NCBI GenBank assembly: GCA_964557295.1 | Contig: CAZKZP010000002.1 | Location: forward strand, 77,239 to 141,238 | DNA length: 64,000 nt | Source: JBFMHP01 sp964557295 | Lineage (GTDB): Bacteria > Pseudomonadota > Gammaproteobacteria > RBG-16-57-12 | Reading direction: 5' to 3' | In this document: positions 43,299-51,869 of the stretch, in pieces | Position numbering within the stretch: position 1 is the stretch's first letter | Layout: every line of letters starts with the position of its first letter | Made by a program: the position numbers and the translations under genes | The notes under the pieces: model-generated | What the model was told of the DNA's origin: nothing | Databases searched by the model: none | What the model saw: the letters and a program-made list of their open reading frames with translations, nothing else

Positions 43299-44084
43299 AT
43301 GGACATCAGCCAGCTTTCCATCGTGGTCGTGGAACCTTCACACGCGCAGTGGCGCATCATCTCAGGGCATCTGCGCGCGCAGGGCGTGGCCGATCTGCAT
43401 TGGTTCAAGGAGGGGCATTCGACCCTGGAAGGCATCGCGCATCTGATGCCGGACCTGGTGGTGAGCGCGATGTATCTGCCGGACATGACCGGCAGCGATC
43501 TGGTCTATGCCATCCGCCGCGAACCGCGTTTGGAAAACGTGATGTTCATGCTGGTCTCCTCGGAGACCGATGAATTCCGCCTGGAGCCGATCCGCCAGGC
43601 CGGGGTCATCGCCATCCTGCCCAAGCCGTTCGATCCCAAGGACATGAAGCGCGCCTTGATGACGGCCGCCGACTTTGCCGATCCGCAGCCGCTGACCGAT
43701 GAGATCGATCTGGCGGATTTGCGCGTGCTGGTGGTCGACGACAGCGATATCTCGCGCGCCATGGTGGTGCGGCTGCTGCACAACATCGGTATCGAGGAGA
43801 TCGTCCAGGCGGCGGACGGGGCGCAAGCGGTGGCGAAGCTCTCGCAGTCGATGTTCGATCTGGTGATCACCGATTACAACATGCCGGAGATGGATGGCCG
43901 CGAGCTGGTGCATTACATCCGCCACTCGGTGGACTACCGCACGTTGCCGGTCTTGATGATCACCGCCGAACACGATGAGGAAATCCTCGCCGCGGTGTAC
44001 AAGGAAGGCGTCTCCGCCATCTGTGACAAGCCCTTCGATTCGATCTACATGAAGGAACTCATCCTGCGGGCGTTGCGCGATTAA
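43299..44084 (+). CDS. Tandem receiver protein: degenerate REC + intact REC
   Basis: The 261-residue protein consists only of two response-regulator receiver domains with no output domain. In the first (about 5-125) the phospho-acceptor position is Ala57 (LVVSAMYLPDMTG) and the acidic pocket is VVVEPS, though the Lys of ILPKPFDP remains; it should not be phosphorylated. The second (about 140-261) is canonical, with VVDDSD, D192 in VITDYNMPEMDG and Lys in CDKPFDS. Such proteins usually work as adaptors or phosphate-dependent docking partners. It lies 87 bases after the helical protein gene and convergent to the GGDEF-EAL gene. The kinase partner is unknown. Confidence 0.9.
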   Translation: MDISQLSIVVVEPSHAQWRIISGHLRAQGVADLHWFKEGHSTLEGIAHLMPDLVVSAMYLPDMTGSDLVYAIRREPRLENVMFMLVSSETDEFRLEPIRQAGVIAILPKPFDPKDMKRALMTAADFADPQPLTDEIDLADLRVLVVDDSDISRAMVVRLLHNIGIEEIVQAADGAQAVAKLSQSMFDLVITDYNMPEMDGRELVHYIRHSVDYRTLPVLMITAEHDEEILAAVYKEGVSAICDKPFDSIYMKELILRALRD

Positions 44085-44103
44085 CCTAAATTCGCTGTCC
44101 GCC

Positions 44104-46032
44104 TCAGCCCGTGCGCTGCCTGCCTATCACGAACTTCAGATACTCCGCCGCCGGCAGTGGCTTGCTGTAGAAATAGCCCTGCGCCTGATCGCATTTCAAG
44201 CCGCTCAGAAAATCCAGGTGCGCGGAGGATTCCACGCCCTCGGCGATCACGCTGAGCTTGAGGCTGTGCGCCAGCGCGATGATGGCGGTGACGATGGCCG
44301 CATCGTCGCTGTCGTCATGGAGGTCTTTGACGAAGGAGCGGTCGATCTTCACGGTATGGATCGGAAAGCGCTTGAGATAACTCAACGAGGAATAGCCGGT
44401 GCCGAAGTCATCGATGGACAGGCGGATGCCGAGATCGTGGAAGCGCTTGAGGGTGTTGACGTTGTTGTCGACATCCTCCATCACGATGCTCTCGGTCAAT
44501 TCCAGCTCGAGATAGGCCGGCGGCAGACCGGTTTCCTGCAAGATCCGGGCGATCTTCTCTACCAGCTGCTTGTCGCGGAACTGGCGCGCCGAGAGATTGA
44601 CCGCGACCTTGGGATTGGCGATGCCATCCTTCTGCCAGGATACGGCCTGGGCGCAGGCGGTGCGCAGCACCCATTCGCCGATCGGCACGATCAACCCGGA
44701 TTGCTCGGCCACGGGGATGAAGTCCATCGGCGAGATCAGTTTGCCTTCGGCAGTCTGCCAGCGGATCAGGGCCTCGGCCCCGGTGATCTCGCCGCTGCCG
44801 ATGCAGATCTTGGGCTGGTAGAACAGGGTGAATTCTTCATTCTCCAGCGCATGGCGCAGGCTGCTTTCCAGCATCAGGTGATCGTAGGTCAGCGAGTTGA
44901 TGTCCTTGGCGTAGAACTGGTAGTTGTTGCGCCCCTGGTCCTTGGCATGGAGCATGGCCACGTCGGCGTGTTTGAGCAGGAGCGCGGCGTCCTCGCCGTC
45001 GTGCGGGTGAATGGCGATGCCGATGCTGGCGGTGATATAGAGTTCGCGGCCGTTCACGGAGAAGGGCGCGGCCAGCGATTCGAAGATCCGCTGCACGACC
45101 TTGGTGACGTCATCCACCTCCTTGAGGTCGGTGACCAGGATGCTGAATTCATCGCCGCCGAGGCGCGAGAGGGTGATGTGGCCGAAGGCCGTGTCGGGCC
45201 GGGTGATGGCATCGGTCTGGCGCAGGATGCCGCTCAGCCGCTGGGCGATCGCCTTGAGGCAGGAATCGCCCGCGGCCAGCCCCATGGATTCGTTGATGCG
45301 CGAGAATAAGTCGATATCGAGCAGCAGTACCGCCAAAAGCGAACTGTAACGCTGGCTGCGCGCGATGGCCTGGTTGACGCGGTCCTGGAACAGGACGCGG
45401 TTGGGCAGTCCGGTCAGGGTGTCGTGCCCCGATTGGTATTCCAGCTCGCGGGTGCGTTTTTCCACCACCGCTTCGAGGTTGCGGTTCTGATCCTGTATCA
45501 GTTGATACAGCGCGGCGCTCTCCAGCGAGTAGGCGCAGTTGTGCAGGATGACCGAGAGCAGGTTGAGTTTGGCCACCGAGAGTTTCGAGAAATTCTCCGG
45601 GGCCACGCCGATGAACATGCCGCGCACCCGGGTCTTGGTGGTGAGCACATGCAGGATCAGCGGCCTGGCGAAGACGTCCGATTCGAGCGTGATGGCGCGG
45701 TTCTGATTGATGGCCCAGGCGAACTGCCCGTTTTCGATCATGGCCTGGATCTGCTGTTGCAGCGGGGCGCGTTGCTCGACCGGTTCGCAGGTTTGCAGCT
45801 CGAAGGAGGCGTCGGCCTCGTTGATGGTCATGAAGGCCAGCGTATCGAATTCGATGACGCGCTTGATATAGAACGTCGTGGTCTTGAGGATGGCCTGGGG
45901 GTCCCGGCTCTGGCTGGAGGTGCCGTAGATATCGCCGAGCGAGGCCATGAGCTCCAGCGCCAGCACATGCCATTTGTTGTGCTCTTCGAGCTCGCTGAGG
46001 CGTTGGTCGAGACGGGTGGGAATGCGGTCCAT
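44104..46032 (-). CDS. GAF-GGDEF-EAL protein (c-di-GMP turnover)
   Basis: The start MDRIPTRLDQRLSELEEHNK at 46032 gives 642 residues and leaves 11 bases after the HDOD stop; a longer frame upstream overlaps the HDOD gene and is unlikely. Residues 30-190 resemble a GAF sensor, followed by a short coiled coil (QDQNRNLEAVVEKRTRELE). The GGDEF domain has intact RLGGDEFSILV, and the EAL domain has GAEALIRW, NLSARQ, LTESIVMED, DDFGTGYSSL, KIDRSFV and AEGVES. Both cyclase and phosphodiesterase sites look complete. It is cytoplasmic, with no membrane segment. It is the last gene of the 47251-to-44104 operon. Confidence 0.93.
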   Translation of the reverse strand: MDRIPTRLDQRLSELEEHNKWHVLALELMASLGDIYGTSSQSRDPQAILKTTTFYIKRVIEFDTLAFMTINEADASFELQTCEPVEQRAPLQQQIQAMIENGQFAWAINQNRAITLESDVFARPLILHVLTTKTRVRGMFIGVAPENFSKLSVAKLNLLSVILHNCAYSLESAALYQLIQDQNRNLEAVVEKRTRELEYQSGHDTLTGLPNRVLFQDRVNQAIARSQRYSSLLAVLLLDIDLFSRINESMGLAAGDSCLKAIAQRLSGILRQTDAITRPDTAFGHITLSRLGGDEFSILVTDLKEVDDVTKVVQRIFESLAAPFSVNGRELYITASIGIAIHPHDGEDAALLLKHADVAMLHAKDQGRNNYQFYAKDINSLTYDHLMLESSLRHALENEEFTLFYQPKICIGSGEITGAEALIRWQTAEGKLISPMDFIPVAEQSGLIVPIGEWVLRTACAQAVSWQKDGIANPKVAVNLSARQFRDKQLVEKIARILQETGLPPAYLELELTESIVMEDVDNNVNTLKRFHDLGIRLSIDDFGTGYSSLSYLKRFPIHTVKIDRSFVKDLHDDSDDAAIVTAIIALAHSLKLSVIAEGVESSAHLDFLSGLKCDQAQGYFYSKPLPAAEYLKFVIGRQRTG

Positions 46033-46043
46033 GGTTCTTATCG

Positions 46044-46901
46044 TCAATGCAGTTTTTGTGGTCGCAGGATCTTGATCGATTCGGAAAACTGGAATTCGAT
46101 CTCTTGCAGGATGTCGGTTAGCTGCTCGGGCTTGAGGCTGAGTTTTTCCCATGCCTCGGGGGAGAGCGGGGGGATGGTCAGTTCGCCCGAGGTGCCCAAT
46201 TGCAGGGTGTGGGCCAGCACGTCGGCGATGTGGATGATGGCCGTCTCCTCGGGATAGTTCTGCGCCAGGCTCGGGTTGTGATGATGCAGGACCGGCTCCC
46301 AGAGCGAATCCGGCAGATTCCAGTGCTTGAGCAGCAGGCCGCTCAGCTCGCTGTGGGAGGTCTCCATGATTTCGTCCTCGACCTTGAACAGCAGGCGGTG
46401 TTCCTGACGGCAGATCGTGAGGGCCTGGTTGGCAAGTTGCGGCTTCATGATATAGATCAGCAATCGGCCGATGTCGTGGAGCAGGCCGATCACGTAATAG
46501 CGTTCCACATTGGATTCGCGGCGGAAGGTGGCGAGCACGCGCGCGGCGGTCGCCACGGCGATGCTGTGATGCCAGAATTGCTCGTCATTGACCGCGCCCG
46601 ACGGAATTTTCGGGAAGGTGCTGATCACCTTGCAGGCCAGGGTCAGGTCCTTGAGCTGCTGGGTGCCGACGATGGTGATCGCCTGGCTGATGGTATTGAC
46701 CTGCGAAGGGAATTTGAAAAAGGCGCTGTTGGCGATTTTCAGCAGCTGCGCGGTCAACGCCGGGTCTTTTTCGATGATGTCGGCGAGGTCCTTGAGGCTG
46801 GCGCTGGGGTTGTTGATGGCATCGTTCAACCTATAATAGATCGCGGGCAGCGCGGCGAGCGCCGGCACGGTCTGGATGTAGCTGATCGGATCCGACTGCA
46901 T
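46044..46901 (-). CDS. HDOD domain signalling protein
   Basis: The 285-residue protein has the HDOD fold (about residues 15-210), with LPAIYYRLNDAINNPSASLKDLA, KDPALTAQLLKIANSAFF and GLLHDIGRLLIYIMKP. The metal-binding HD pair is partly kept (HDIG), unlike many HDOD proteins that lose it. The C-terminal 70 residues are variable. HDOD proteins connect c-di-GMP or stress signals with kinases and regulators. Here it lies between a small accessory protein (14 bases) and a GGDEF-EAL enzyme (11 bases), so the three very likely act together. Confidence 0.92.
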   Translation of the reverse strand: MQSDPISYIQTVPALAALPAIYYRLNDAINNPSASLKDLADIIEKDPALTAQLLKIANSAFFKFPSQVNTISQAITIVGTQQLKDLTLACKVISTFPKIPSGAVNDEQFWHHSIAVATAARVLATFRRESNVERYYVIGLLHDIGRLLIYIMKPQLANQALTICRQEHRLLFKVEDEIMETSHSELSGLLLKHWNLPDSLWEPVLHHHNPSLAQNYPEETAIIHIADVLAHTLQLGTSGELTIPPLSPEAWEKLSLKPEQLTDILQEIEFQFSESIKILRPQKLH

Positions 46902-46915
46902 ACTGCGATCCTCGG

Positions 46916-47251
46916 TCAGTGGTCGTGATAGTGCTGGGCGAGGCGCTGCACGCAGAAGTTATACAATTCACGCACCGCCGGGTGTTCCCGATTGTTGTGC
47001 ATGAAGAGCTCCTGGGACTTGTTGACGGCGTACTCCAGTGCCTGCGGGCTGAGCATGGCGCGTGGGCAGGGCTCATCCCGGTCTTCAGCCTCGCTGCGGA
47101 TCTCTGCGTGGGTGATCCCCCAGGTCTTGAATATATTGATGTGTTTTTCCGTGAGCAGGGTTTCGCCGCGGGTGAGCAGACGGCCGCTTTTGTCTGTCAC
47201 ATCCCCTTTGAGAAGCATGCCTGGCTGGAGCTGATCAATACCGACTTTCAT
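46916..47251 (-). CDS. Small protein resembling the N-terminal module of HD-GYP proteins
   Basis: The 111-residue protein begins VGIDQLQPGMLLKGDVTDKSGRLLTRGETLLTEKHINIFKTWGI. This pattern is seen at the N-terminus of some HD-GYP phosphodiesterases and as stand-alone proteins beside HDOD genes. The second half is helical and ends HYHDH. It has no catalytic motif. It is the first gene of the HDOD and GGDEF-EAL operon and may be a regulatory subunit of that pathway. Its function is unknown. Confidence 0.72.
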   Translation of the reverse strand: MKVGIDQLQPGMLLKGDVTDKSGRLLTRGETLLTEKHINIFKTWGITHAEIRSEAEDRDEPCPRAMLSPQALEYAVNKSQELFMHNNREHPAVRELYNFCVQRLAQHYHDH

Positions 47252-47886
47252 GATATACCACCGAAAATCAACCTCTTATATAAAAGCAATTCATGCACCG
47301 AAACATCCGTGCTGGGTTTTCGTATCAGAGCCATGGCGGGGTGAAATGGAGCAGCCGACCCGAGGTGCTTCCAATGAGATCGGCAGGCAAAACGGTAATC
47401 TTTAACAAAACTAACAAAAAAAATGCTGATAAATATTGTCTACGTGGTGTCAGAGCACATGCCCGCGCCGTTTCGGTGCGGGGAGAGGGGTGGTGATTTG
47501 TATATTATTGAAATATAATGAAATATATTGGATGATAGGAGGCGCGGGCGGGCTTAAAGGCTTGACCTCGCATCGTAAAACCATGATCATAGCGCAATTT
47601 TTACACTCCGGGCCGGCGGCGGTTTGCGCGGTTTCGGGGGAAATCGATTGGACTGGACCATGGCCGTGGGGAGTCCCGCAAGCGCCGGATTCTTGCCATA
47701 TTTATGGAATGCCGTTCGACAAGTTTCTGATTCCTTAATGGTTCAAGCGCCGGGGAGTGGCCAAAGCGTCTTGCCGGCGGCCGTTGACAGTGATTCTAAC
47801 TAGCGAGTGAAACATCCGAGGTCTTGGCGTTTGGCGCCAAGGCTTCAGTGTTTACGGTCGATGCAGTTTTAACGAGGTAGAGCCTA
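47252..47886. other. 635-base non-coding spacer upstream of aceE
   Basis: This is the longest gene-free stretch in the window. Bases 47390-47540 are much richer in A and T than the surroundings (runs such as ACAAAAAAAATG, and TATATTATTGAAATATAATG near 47500). A hairpin CTTGGCG-TTTGG-CGCCAAG lies at 47823-47841, about 45 bases before aceE. No conserved PdhR-type palindrome, tRNA or convincing small gene is seen; short open frames here have no ribosome site or recognisable product. It must hold divergent promoters for the HDOD operon and the aceEF-lpd operon. Confidence 0.7.
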
Positions 47887-50553
47887 ATGTCTCAACAAGC
47901 ACAGATGCCCGATATCGATGCGGTGGAAACCCAGGAGTGGATCGAGGCCCTTGAGGCGGTGATCGAAAAGGAAGGCGTCGAGCGCGCGCACTTCCTGCTC
48001 GAACAATTGATCGACAAGGCCCGCCGTACCGGCGCGCATTTGCCGTATTCGGCCAATACCGCCTACGTGAACACCATTCCACCCCGTCTGGAGGTTCCGA
48101 TCCCGGGCGATCAGGCGATGGAAGACCGCATCCGTTCCTATATCCGCTGGAATGCCATGGCCATGGTGGTCAAGGCCAACCGCAAGAGTTCCGAGCTCGG
48201 CGGGCACATCGCCACCTTCGCCTCCGCCGCCACCCTATATGATGTCGGTTATAACCACTTCTGGCGCGCGCCTTCGCATGAACACGGCGGCGACCTGATC
48301 TATTCCCAGGGCCACGCCGCGCCCGGCACCTATGCCCGCGCCTTCCTGGAAGGACGTCTGACCGAAGAGCAGCTGGATAACTTCCGCCAGGAGGTCGATG
48401 GTAAGGGCCTGTCGTCGTATCCGCACCCCTGGCTGATGCCGGATTTCTGGCAGTTCCCGACCGTCTCCATGGGCCTGGGGCCGATCATGTCGATCTATCA
48501 AGCGCGGTTTATGAAGTATTTGCAGGACCGCGGCCTGGCCGATACCAAGAGTCGCAAGGTCTGGTCCTTCCTCGGCGACGGCGAGACCGACGAGCCGGAA
48601 TCCCTCGGCGCCATCGGCCTGGCCTCGCGCGAGCGGCTCGACAATCTGATCTGGGTGGTCAACTGCAACCTGCAACGCCTCGACGGCCCGGTGCGCGGCA
48701 ACGGCAAGATCGTCCAGGAACTGGAGGCGAGCTTCCGTGGCGCCGGCTGGAATGTGATCAAGGTGCTGTGGGGCAGCTACTGGGATCCGCTGCTGGCCAT
48801 GGACAAGAACGGCCTGCTGCATCAGCGCATGATGGAGGTCGTCGACGGGGATCTTCAGAACTACAAATCCAAGGACGGCGCCTATGTGCGCGAACACTTC
48901 TTCGGCAAATATCCGGAATTGAAGGCCATGGTCGCGAAGATGTCGGACGATGACATCTGGCGTTTGAACCGTGGCGGCCACGACCCGCACAAGGTCTATG
49001 CGGCCTATCATGCGGCGGTCAACCACACGGGTCAGCCCACGGTGATCCTGGCGCAGACCGTCAAGGGTTACGGCATGGGCGCGGCCGGCGAGGGCCAGAT
49101 GCGTACCCATTCGCAGAAGAAGCTCGGCGCCGAAGAGATGATCTATGTGCGCAACCGCTTCAACATCCCGCTCAACGACGAGGAGGCCGCCGAGGGCAAG
49201 TACTACAAGCCTGCCGAAGACAGCGCGGAGATGCAGTACATGCACGCCCGGCGCAAGGAATTGGGCGGCTACCTGCCGGCGCGCACCAATCTGGCCGCCC
49301 CGCTCGAGGTGCCGGAGTTGTCGGTATTCGAACCGCTGCTGGTCGAGAGCGGCGAGCGCGAGATGTCCACCACCATGGGCTTCGTGCGCCTGCTGACCAT
49401 CCTCTGCCGCGACAAGAAGATGGGCAAGAACGTGGTGCCGATCGTCCCGGACGAGGCGCGCACCTTCGGCATGGAGGGCATGTTCCGTCAGCTTGGCATC
49501 TATTCCTCGGTCGGCCAGCTCTACACCCCGCAGGACAAGGACGAGATCATGTTCTACAAGGAAGACAAGAGCGGCCAGATCCTCGAAGAGGGGATCAACG
49601 AGGCCGGCTCGATGTCGTCGTGGATCGCCGCGGCGACCGCCTACAGCGCGCACGGCGTCAACATGGTGCCGTTCTATATCTATTATTCGATGTTCGGCTT
49701 CCAGCGCGTGGGCGACCTGGCCTGGGCGGCGGGCGACATGCAGGCGCGCGGCTTCCTGATCGGCGGCACCGCCGGGCGCACCACCCTGGCCGGCGAAGGC
49801 CTGCAACACCAGGACGGCCACGGTCTGGTGCAGGCCGGGACCATCCCCAACTGCATCAGTTATGACCCGACCTTCAACTACGAGCTGGCGGTCATCGTCC
49901 ACAACGGCCTGCAACGCATGTACGCCAAGCAGGAGAACGTGTTCTATTACATCACCGCGATGAACGAGAACTACGGTCATCCCGCTCTGCCCAAGGGTGC
50001 CGAGGAAGGCATCGTCAAGGGGCTGTATCTGTTCCGCGAGGGCGGCAAGAAGAAGGTCAAGGTGCAGCTGTTCGGTTCGGGCACCATTCTGCGCGAGGTC
50101 ATCGCCGCGGCCGATCTGCTCGCCGAGGACTGGGGCGTGGATGCCGATATCTGGAGCGCCACCAGCTTCAACGAGCTGGCGCGCGATGCGCATGACGCCG
50201 ATCGCTGGAACCGTCTGCATCCCACCGCGAAGAAGCCGCGCGTGCCGTATGTCGCCGAGTGCCTCGCCGGGCGTGCCGGTCCGTTCATCGCCGCGACCGA
50301 TTACATCCGCAGCTATCCGGATCAGATCCGCAAATGGGTGCCGGGCCGCTACGAGGTGCTGGGCACCGACGGCTTCGGCCGTTCCGACACCCGCGCCCAG
50401 CTGCGCAAGCACTTCGAGGTCAATCGCTTCCATGTCGCGGTGGCCGCGCTCAAGGCCCTGTCCGACGAAGGGCGGCTGCCAGCGGCGAAGGTGGCCGAGG
50501 CGATCAGCAAATACGGCATCAATCCCGAAAAGCCCAATCCGCTGCACGCCTAA
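47887..50553 (+). CDS. aceE: Pyruvate dehydrogenase E1 component (homodimeric)
   Basis: This 888-residue thiamine-diphosphate enzyme decarboxylates pyruvate and acetylates the lipoyl group of AceF. Recognisable segments include YSQGHAAPGTYARAFLEGRL, the ThDP-binding GDGETDEPES and NCNLQRLDGPVRGN, and YIYYSMFGFQRVGDLAWAAG and EGLQHQDGHG in the second half. Length and motifs match the gammaproteobacterial AceE type rather than the two-subunit E1. It is the first gene of aceE-aceF-lpd; aceF starts 17 bases after its stop. Confidence 0.98.
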   Translation: MSQQAQMPDIDAVETQEWIEALEAVIEKEGVERAHFLLEQLIDKARRTGAHLPYSANTAYVNTIPPRLEVPIPGDQAMEDRIRSYIRWNAMAMVVKANRKSSELGGHIATFASAATLYDVGYNHFWRAPSHEHGGDLIYSQGHAAPGTYARAFLEGRLTEEQLDNFRQEVDGKGLSSYPHPWLMPDFWQFPTVSMGLGPIMSIYQARFMKYLQDRGLADTKSRKVWSFLGDGETDEPESLGAIGLASRERLDNLIWVVNCNLQRLDGPVRGNGKIVQELEASFRGAGWNVIKVLWGSYWDPLLAMDKNGLLHQRMMEVVDGDLQNYKSKDGAYVREHFFGKYPELKAMVAKMSDDDIWRLNRGGHDPHKVYAAYHAAVNHTGQPTVILAQTVKGYGMGAAGEGQMRTHSQKKLGAEEMIYVRNRFNIPLNDEEAAEGKYYKPAEDSAEMQYMHARRKELGGYLPARTNLAAPLEVPELSVFEPLLVESGEREMSTTMGFVRLLTILCRDKKMGKNVVPIVPDEARTFGMEGMFRQLGIYSSVGQLYTPQDKDEIMFYKEDKSGQILEEGINEAGSMSSWIAAATAYSAHGVNMVPFYIYYSMFGFQRVGDLAWAAGDMQARGFLIGGTAGRTTLAGEGLQHQDGHGLVQAGTIPNCISYDPTFNYELAVIVHNGLQRMYAKQENVFYYITAMNENYGHPALPKGAEEGIVKGLYLFREGGKKKVKVQLFGSGTILREVIAAADLLAEDWGVDADIWSATSFNELARDAHDADRWNRLHPTAKKPRVPYVAECLAGRAGPFIAATDYIRSYPDQIRKWVPGRYEVLGTDGFGRSDTRAQLRKHFEVNRFHVAVAALKALSDEGRLPAAKVAEAISKYGINPEKPNPLHA

Positions 50554-50570
50554 CCGGAGAGAAAACGACG

Positions 50571-51857
50571 ATGACAAAAGAAATACGTGTTCCGGATATC
50601 GGTGATTTCGCCGACGTCGAGGTGATCGAGATCCTGGTGGCGCCAGGGGATACCGTGAAGGCTGAGCAGTCGCTGATCTCGGTGGAATCCGACAAGGCCG
50701 CCATGGAGATCCCCGCCCCCGAGGGCGGCGTGGTCAAGGAGCTGAAGATCAAGATCGGGGACAAGGTCTCCGAGGGCAGCCTGATCCTGTTGCTGGAACC
50801 CGCCGCCGAGGCGGCCGCCCCGGCCGCGCAACCGGCGAAGGCCGAGGCCCCGGCGCCGGCCGCGCCAAAGGTCGCCGCTCCGGCTCCGGCCGCGCCCGCC
50901 GCGGCGGCACCGGCACCGGCCAAGGTCTCGCCCACCGCCAAGATCGACGAGGTGAGTTTCGCCAAGGCCCACGCCAGCCCGGCGGTGCGCAAGTTCGCCC
51001 GCGAGCTGGGGGTGGATCTGGGCAAGGTGACGGGCAGCGGCCCGAAGGCCCGCATCACCAAGGAGGATGTGCAGGGCTTCGTCAAGCGCGCGCTCGCCCA
51101 ACCGGCCGCCGCCGGTGGCCTGGGCGTGGCGCCGATGCCGGAGATCGATTTCAGCCAGTGGGGCGAGATCGAGGCCAAGCCGCTCACCAAGATCAACAAG
51201 CTCACCGGCCAGTTCCTGCACCGCAACTGGGTCACCATCCCGCACGTCACCCAGTTCGATGAGGCCGACATCACCGATCTGGAGGAGTTCCGCAAGTCCA
51301 TGGTGGCCGAATACCAGGACAAGGGCATCAAGATCACCATGCTGACCTTCCTGATGAAAGCGGTGGTCTCGGCGTTGAAGCAATATCCGCGCTTCAATTC
51401 CTCGCTCGATGCCACCGGCGAGAACCTGATCCTCAAGAAGTATTTCAACATCGGCATCGCGGTGGACACCCCGGACGGGCTGGTCGTGCCGGTGGTGCGC
51501 GATGTCGACCGCAAGAGTCTGGTCGATCTGGCGAAGGAGCTGGGCGAGATCAGCGTGAAGGCGCGCGACAAGAAGCTCAAGCCGTCCGACATGCAGGGAT
51601 CGAGTTTCACCATCTCCAGCCTCGGCGGCATCGGCGGCACCCTGTTCACCCCGATCGTCAACGCGCCGGATGTGGCCATCCTTGGTGTGTCGCGCTCCAA
51701 GATGCAGCCGGTGTGGAACGGCAAGGAATTCGAGCCGCGCCTGATCCTGCCCATGTCGCTGTCCTATGATCATCGCGTCATCGACGGCGCCGACGGGGCG
51801 CGCTTCACCTCCTTCCTGAGCCGTGTGTTGTCCGACACGCGCCGCTTGTTGTTGTAA
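50571..51857 (+). CDS. aceF: Dihydrolipoamide acetyltransferase (PDH E2)
   Basis: The ATG at 50571 follows CCGGAGAGAAAACGACG and gives 428 residues. There is one lipoyl domain (1-75) with K42 in SDKAAM. An Ala/Pro linker follows, then a peripheral-subunit-binding domain (about 135-170, HASPAVRKFARELGVDLGKV) and the catalytic domain with the active-site His in LSYDHRVIDGADGARF. E. coli AceF has three lipoyl domains; here there is one, with a second on the E3 subunit. It transfers acetyl to CoA and forms the core of the complex. Confidence 0.97.
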   Translation: MTKEIRVPDIGDFADVEVIEILVAPGDTVKAEQSLISVESDKAAMEIPAPEGGVVKELKIKIGDKVSEGSLILLLEPAAEAAAPAAQPAKAEAPAPAAPKVAAPAPAAPAAAAPAPAKVSPTAKIDEVSFAKAHASPAVRKFARELGVDLGKVTGSGPKARITKEDVQGFVKRALAQPAAAGGLGVAPMPEIDFSQWGEIEAKPLTKINKLTGQFLHRNWVTIPHVTQFDEADITDLEEFRKSMVAEYQDKGIKITMLTFLMKAVVSALKQYPRFNSSLDATGENLILKKYFNIGIAVDTPDGLVVPVVRDVDRKSLVDLAKELGEISVKARDKKLKPSDMQGSSFTISSLGGIGGTLFTPIVNAPDVAILGVSRSKMQPVWNGKEFEPRLILPMSLSYDHRVIDGADGARFTSFLSRVLSDTRRLLL

Positions 51858-51869
51858 GGAGGGCGGGCC

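Noticed and set aside
44104..46152. The 682-residue version of the GAF-GGDEF-EAL protein
   Set aside because: Its extra 40 residues overlap the HDOD gene and have no ribosome site; the ATG at 46032 fits the operon spacing.
47436..47738. Short open frames between the HDOD operon and aceE
   Set aside because: No convincing ribosome site, no recognisable product and unusual composition; treated as non-coding.
47822..47842. Hairpin before aceE as a PdhR operator
   Set aside because: It is GC-rich (CTTGGCG/CGCCAAG) and does not match the AATTGGTnnnACCAATT pattern.
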